In this document: piece after piece, positions 61,160-64,000 of the stretch
How positions within the stretch are numbered: the first letter of the stretch is position 1
How the letters are laid out: each line of letters starts with the position of its first letter
NCBI GenBank assembly: GCA_027574665.1
Contig: CM050650.1
Span: 55,287,304-55,351,303 of the forward strand
Source: Rhynochetos jubatus
Taxonomy: Eukaryota > Chordata > Aves > Eurypygiformes > Rhynochetidae
Direction of reading: 5' to 3'
DNA: 64,000 nucleotides
Position numbers and translations under genes: made by a program
The notes under the pieces: model-generated
The model's input: the letters and a program-made list of their open reading frames with translations, nothing else
Database searches by the model: none
Told to the model about the DNA's origin: nothing

Positions 61160-61600
61160 AACAGTTAAGTAGGTTAAGGCTCATCAAATTGAAAATAGAT
61201 GAGTTAGGGGGTATTTGTTAGAAATCTGCAAAGTTGTGAGTGGCACTGACTGTTTATAATTTCTTTCAGTACATCAAGCCAACAGAAGCCAGGTTCAAAA
61301 CAAACGGAAGATGGTTTCTTTTTTTATGCAGCAGTTGATAGACATTGGAAGTTCACGTTGAAGCATGTTAAGGATAATTCATGTGTGATATAGTTTACAT
61401 ATATTCAAGGGCAAGTGGATAAGCATGTGGAGGAGATTATGTACATGGTTAGTAAGTGGACAAACCAAGGTCAGTAAGTGGATAAACCAGGTCTGTTTCG
61501 GGAAATAACCTGAGATGAGAATAGCTGGACACCAGTAATGAACTCAGAAGTGTCATATCCACTTGTTCCCTGAGCATTTGCTTCTGATCAGTGAGATGAG
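61160..61600 (+). repeat. Old CR1 LINE fragment (end of ORF2 and 3' region)
   Basis: GTAGGTTAAGGCTCATCAAA, then GAAATCTGCAAAGTTGTGAG, TGGCACTGAC, CCAGGTTCAAAACAAACGGA, TTTATGCAGCAG and CAAGTGGATAAGCATGTGGA follow the ancient amniote CR1 3' part in order. It is heavily diverged and contains a later 22-bp tandem duplication at 61447-61490. Confidence 0.65.
61447..61490 (+). repeat. Tandem duplication, 22-bp unit, two copies
   Basis: GGTTAGTAAGTGGACAAACC plus AA is followed at once by GGTCAGTAAGTGGATAAACC plus AG. There are three differences between units. It lies inside the old CR1 fragment. Confidence 0.8.
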
Positions 61601-64000
61601 ACACCAGAAGGAATGGACCCTCTGAACCAGCAGCTGAGTTCCGATGCTGTCATGCTACCAGAAACCAAGGCAGTTCCCTGGCAGCATTGCCTTTTCACCA
61701 GGGGTTTGACAAGCGAGGTTTGTTTCCCCCACTTGAGAGGAGAAATACTATTTATTTCCCTTACAGTGGCACATCTGTACTCTCATCTTACTCTGTACGT
61801 TCATCAGGCTCTATTTTTTAACCTTCTTCCAGGAGATGTTGCAGGGTGAAAGTGTTTGAGCAAACTATGAGTGGCATAGAATAACTCCAAATATGTTAAA
61901 TACCATTATGATTTAGTGGAACAGGAAAGATAATGGTCCCTCCTTCAGAAACAGTATTGTGCTTTAAGAGGTAACAAGAAGTATACTCTAAAAATTAAGA
62001 GAAACTGAAGAGGATAAAACCTCAAACATACCAGTTTATTCTGTGCAATCTTTATTCAAACGAAGGACAGCATTTCAGGATTAGGTGTAACGGTGGTACA
62101 CATATCAAACATGTACGTCCTGATCTGTTCTCCCAAATTTTCTCTGCAAAATACAGATACAGTGACAAAGGAAGGGAATGAATGGAAGGCAAGGGAAAGA
62201 AGATTCTGCTTGAATCAGAAAACTTAGACAGATTCAAAGCTGAAAAGAGAAATTAAATTAATATTTCCCTTTTCACTAGTTAAGATCCTTTATAAACTGA
62301 CAAGTGGCTGTATCCTTGTGTATAAATAACTTTAAAAGTGAAAAAATAATAAGGTAAACTCTAAATGAAGGCTGAGAGTTGAAAGTGGCTTCTAAAAAAA
62401 CTCACAAAAAACCCCTTTACGTAGCAAATCATGTCTGGATGGTACACCAATGGAAGACATCAGATTTGCAGTCCGGCCAGTGGCACGCAACATTACCAAA
62501 AAGAGACATCTGTGCTTCAGACCTTGGAAAACAGATACCGCTTTAAAGCATTCGTCTGTGCTCGTTAAGCTTGGTCATGGGTATGGAGGAGTTGCATACA
62601 AAGATTCTTAGAAATACAGAGAAAGTAATTTTTGTGTCAGTGGAAACTCAGAGAGGGCAGTAAATCATTCAAAAGAGCAGCTTTTTTTCTGGCTGGCATA
62701 AAGGACTAACAGATTGGGCCTGCCTTACAGCACAAGGCAGAATACCTGGACAGAATTTGCGGAAAGGAGTGTATTTTTAAATTCAGGACACAAGGCTCAG
62801 GATGGCTATTCCTCAGCAATCAGACAAGGGGAAGATTGTTCATGGCTATATGGAGGATGTAGGAGCCTTCAAATTTAGAGCTTGAACTCCTAAAACCAGC
62901 AAAGCTGCTTTACAGAGCTGCGGTACAAGTTATGTTTGAATCCTGCCTATAACAGAATTCAAACTGGTTAAATTCATAATAAAAAGTTGTTCCTGGGCCC
63001 CAGTTTGGTTAAGGAGTAATGTAGTACTGTTTTGAACAAAAAAAAAGTTAAGAGATGAAAAACTATTTCAGATGGTTTTAAGTATTATGGAAAAATACCA
63101 TATTTTCCATATGCTTGATTGTTTTTACTGGTCTGACCTGCGCAAGAGTTGGCAATCCCAGGGCATTAGCTAATGACAGCTTTGGAAGACTTCTTCAGAG
63201 TCAGGAATGTTTCATTAATTCATAAAGATTATTACTACCTTTTCTTTTTGATTTCACCCTGCCCTTTATATTTATGCTTCTTGTCATGATGTTAAATATA
63301 TTTTCTTCTTCCTTGGTACCTTTTACATTTTTTAAGACCACTTCAGTAGTCTTAAACATAACAGCCTAAATAGATTGTGACTTTTTATATCTTTCCTTGT
63401 ACGTCACCATTGCCAACACCTTTTTGGTTTTTTTCTTCCACTGGAGACTTTTTCTTGTCAACATCTTTATGGCAAAGAGGGTTCCCCCAAATTCACATGA
63501 TGTCTTGATGTCTCAAAGCCCTTAAGAGAATACTGTCCCGTTGCAGAAGTCTGCAGTATAATACAGCATTTCTTCAGTTTGTTGCTAGGTGTTCCAAAAG
63601 ATCAAATCCTCCCCCTACAAGCTCACAGCTCATCAGAGGGGCAACACTTGAGCTGAGCAAAAGGCAGCTGAGACCATGCAGTGAAAGAAGCTCTTTACTA
63701 TCTGCCTCTTTATTTAGCAGTTCTTGCGTTAGCTCATTTTGAATAAGTGTCACAGTAGCGTGGACTTTCAGTGGACATTATTCAGCTGGCTCCAAAGATC
63801 TACTCTCAATAAGGTATTCCCATTATGCCTCAGTGGCCAGTTCCTCCCTCCTCCCATCCCTTCATGTGCCAGGGGACCCTGTGCAGGCTGCAGCTGTCAG
63901 GCACATGCTATCCTGCTTTGGGTTTTCTTTTTATTTTCCTTTTTCTTTTCCTTCCCAATTGTTTTCTACTGGGAATATTGTCAGAGTTTGTGGTGAGCAG
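61601..64000. other. Intergenic sequence to the right edge
   Basis: AT-rich. Contains a 9-bp hairpin (63086-63094 with 63103-63111). No ESR1 coding exon, repeat family or RNA gene could be recognised. Confidence 0.45.

Noticed and set aside
42230-64000. Search for ESR1 coding exons
   Set aside because: ESR1 is expected downstream by gene order, but none of its recognisable sequence (N-terminal region, zinc-finger DNA-binding domain, ligand-binding domain) is present in any frame.
1-64000. tRNA, rRNA, CRISPR arrays, DNA transposons with terminal inverted repeats
   Set aside because: None was seen by eye on either strand. A tRNA scan, a small-RNA covariance search and RepeatMasker would be needed to exclude degraded ones.

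Overview
The window is vertebrate nuclear DNA, almost certainly from a bird. Coding sequence is broken into short exons with GT-AG introns and the background is AT-rich and CpG-poor. The recognisable interspersed repeats are CR1 LINEs, plus one avian ERVL-type solo LTR. No prokaryotic gene organisation, CRISPR array or operon is present.

The only protein-coding gene I can support is CCDC170, a coiled-coil protein linked to the Golgi and microtubules. It lies on the + strand. Ten consecutive coding exons, called A to J here, lie at 2798-2929, 6238-6494, 10813-10957, 12752-12937, 25038-25355, 31843-32043, 33880-34053, 35287-35529, 36367-36603 and 41139-41339. Joined by their consensus splice sites they give one uninterrupted frame of 697 residues plus a stop. 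It aligns from end to end with the human protein as I remember it. The first exon or exons, start codon and promoter lie before the window, so 1-2797 is the intron before exon A. The 3' UTR follows, with AATAAA signals near 41705, 42039 and 42201.

The introns hold most of the repeats. A near full-span CR1 LINE with ORF1 and ORF2 remnants and a large internal deletion lies at about 16720-19258. A solo LTR with a 5-bp target duplication lies at 14853-15382. Short CR1 3' ends lie near 8260, 20150 and 24535, the last leading into a (TACCC)n microsatellite. Much older CR1 fragments lie near 2220, 29620 and 61160. At the left edge (84-106) is a textbook recursive-splicing motif.

From about 42.2 kb to the right edge there is no convincing coding sequence. 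By conserved vertebrate gene order (CCDC170 followed by ESR1 on the same strand) this should be the intergenic region upstream of ESR1, but no ESR1 coding exon is visible. It contains a minus-strand CR1 fragment, two CpG-dense patches at 45.56-46.06 kb and 46.42-46.98 kb, and a CpG-enriched block ending in a strong donor-like site at 50.1-50.64 kb. I see no novel multi-gene system. The most useful leads are the recursive splice site, the G-quadruplex-prone CR1 tail, the CpG patches upstream of ESR1 and the in-frame alternative acceptor of exon I.
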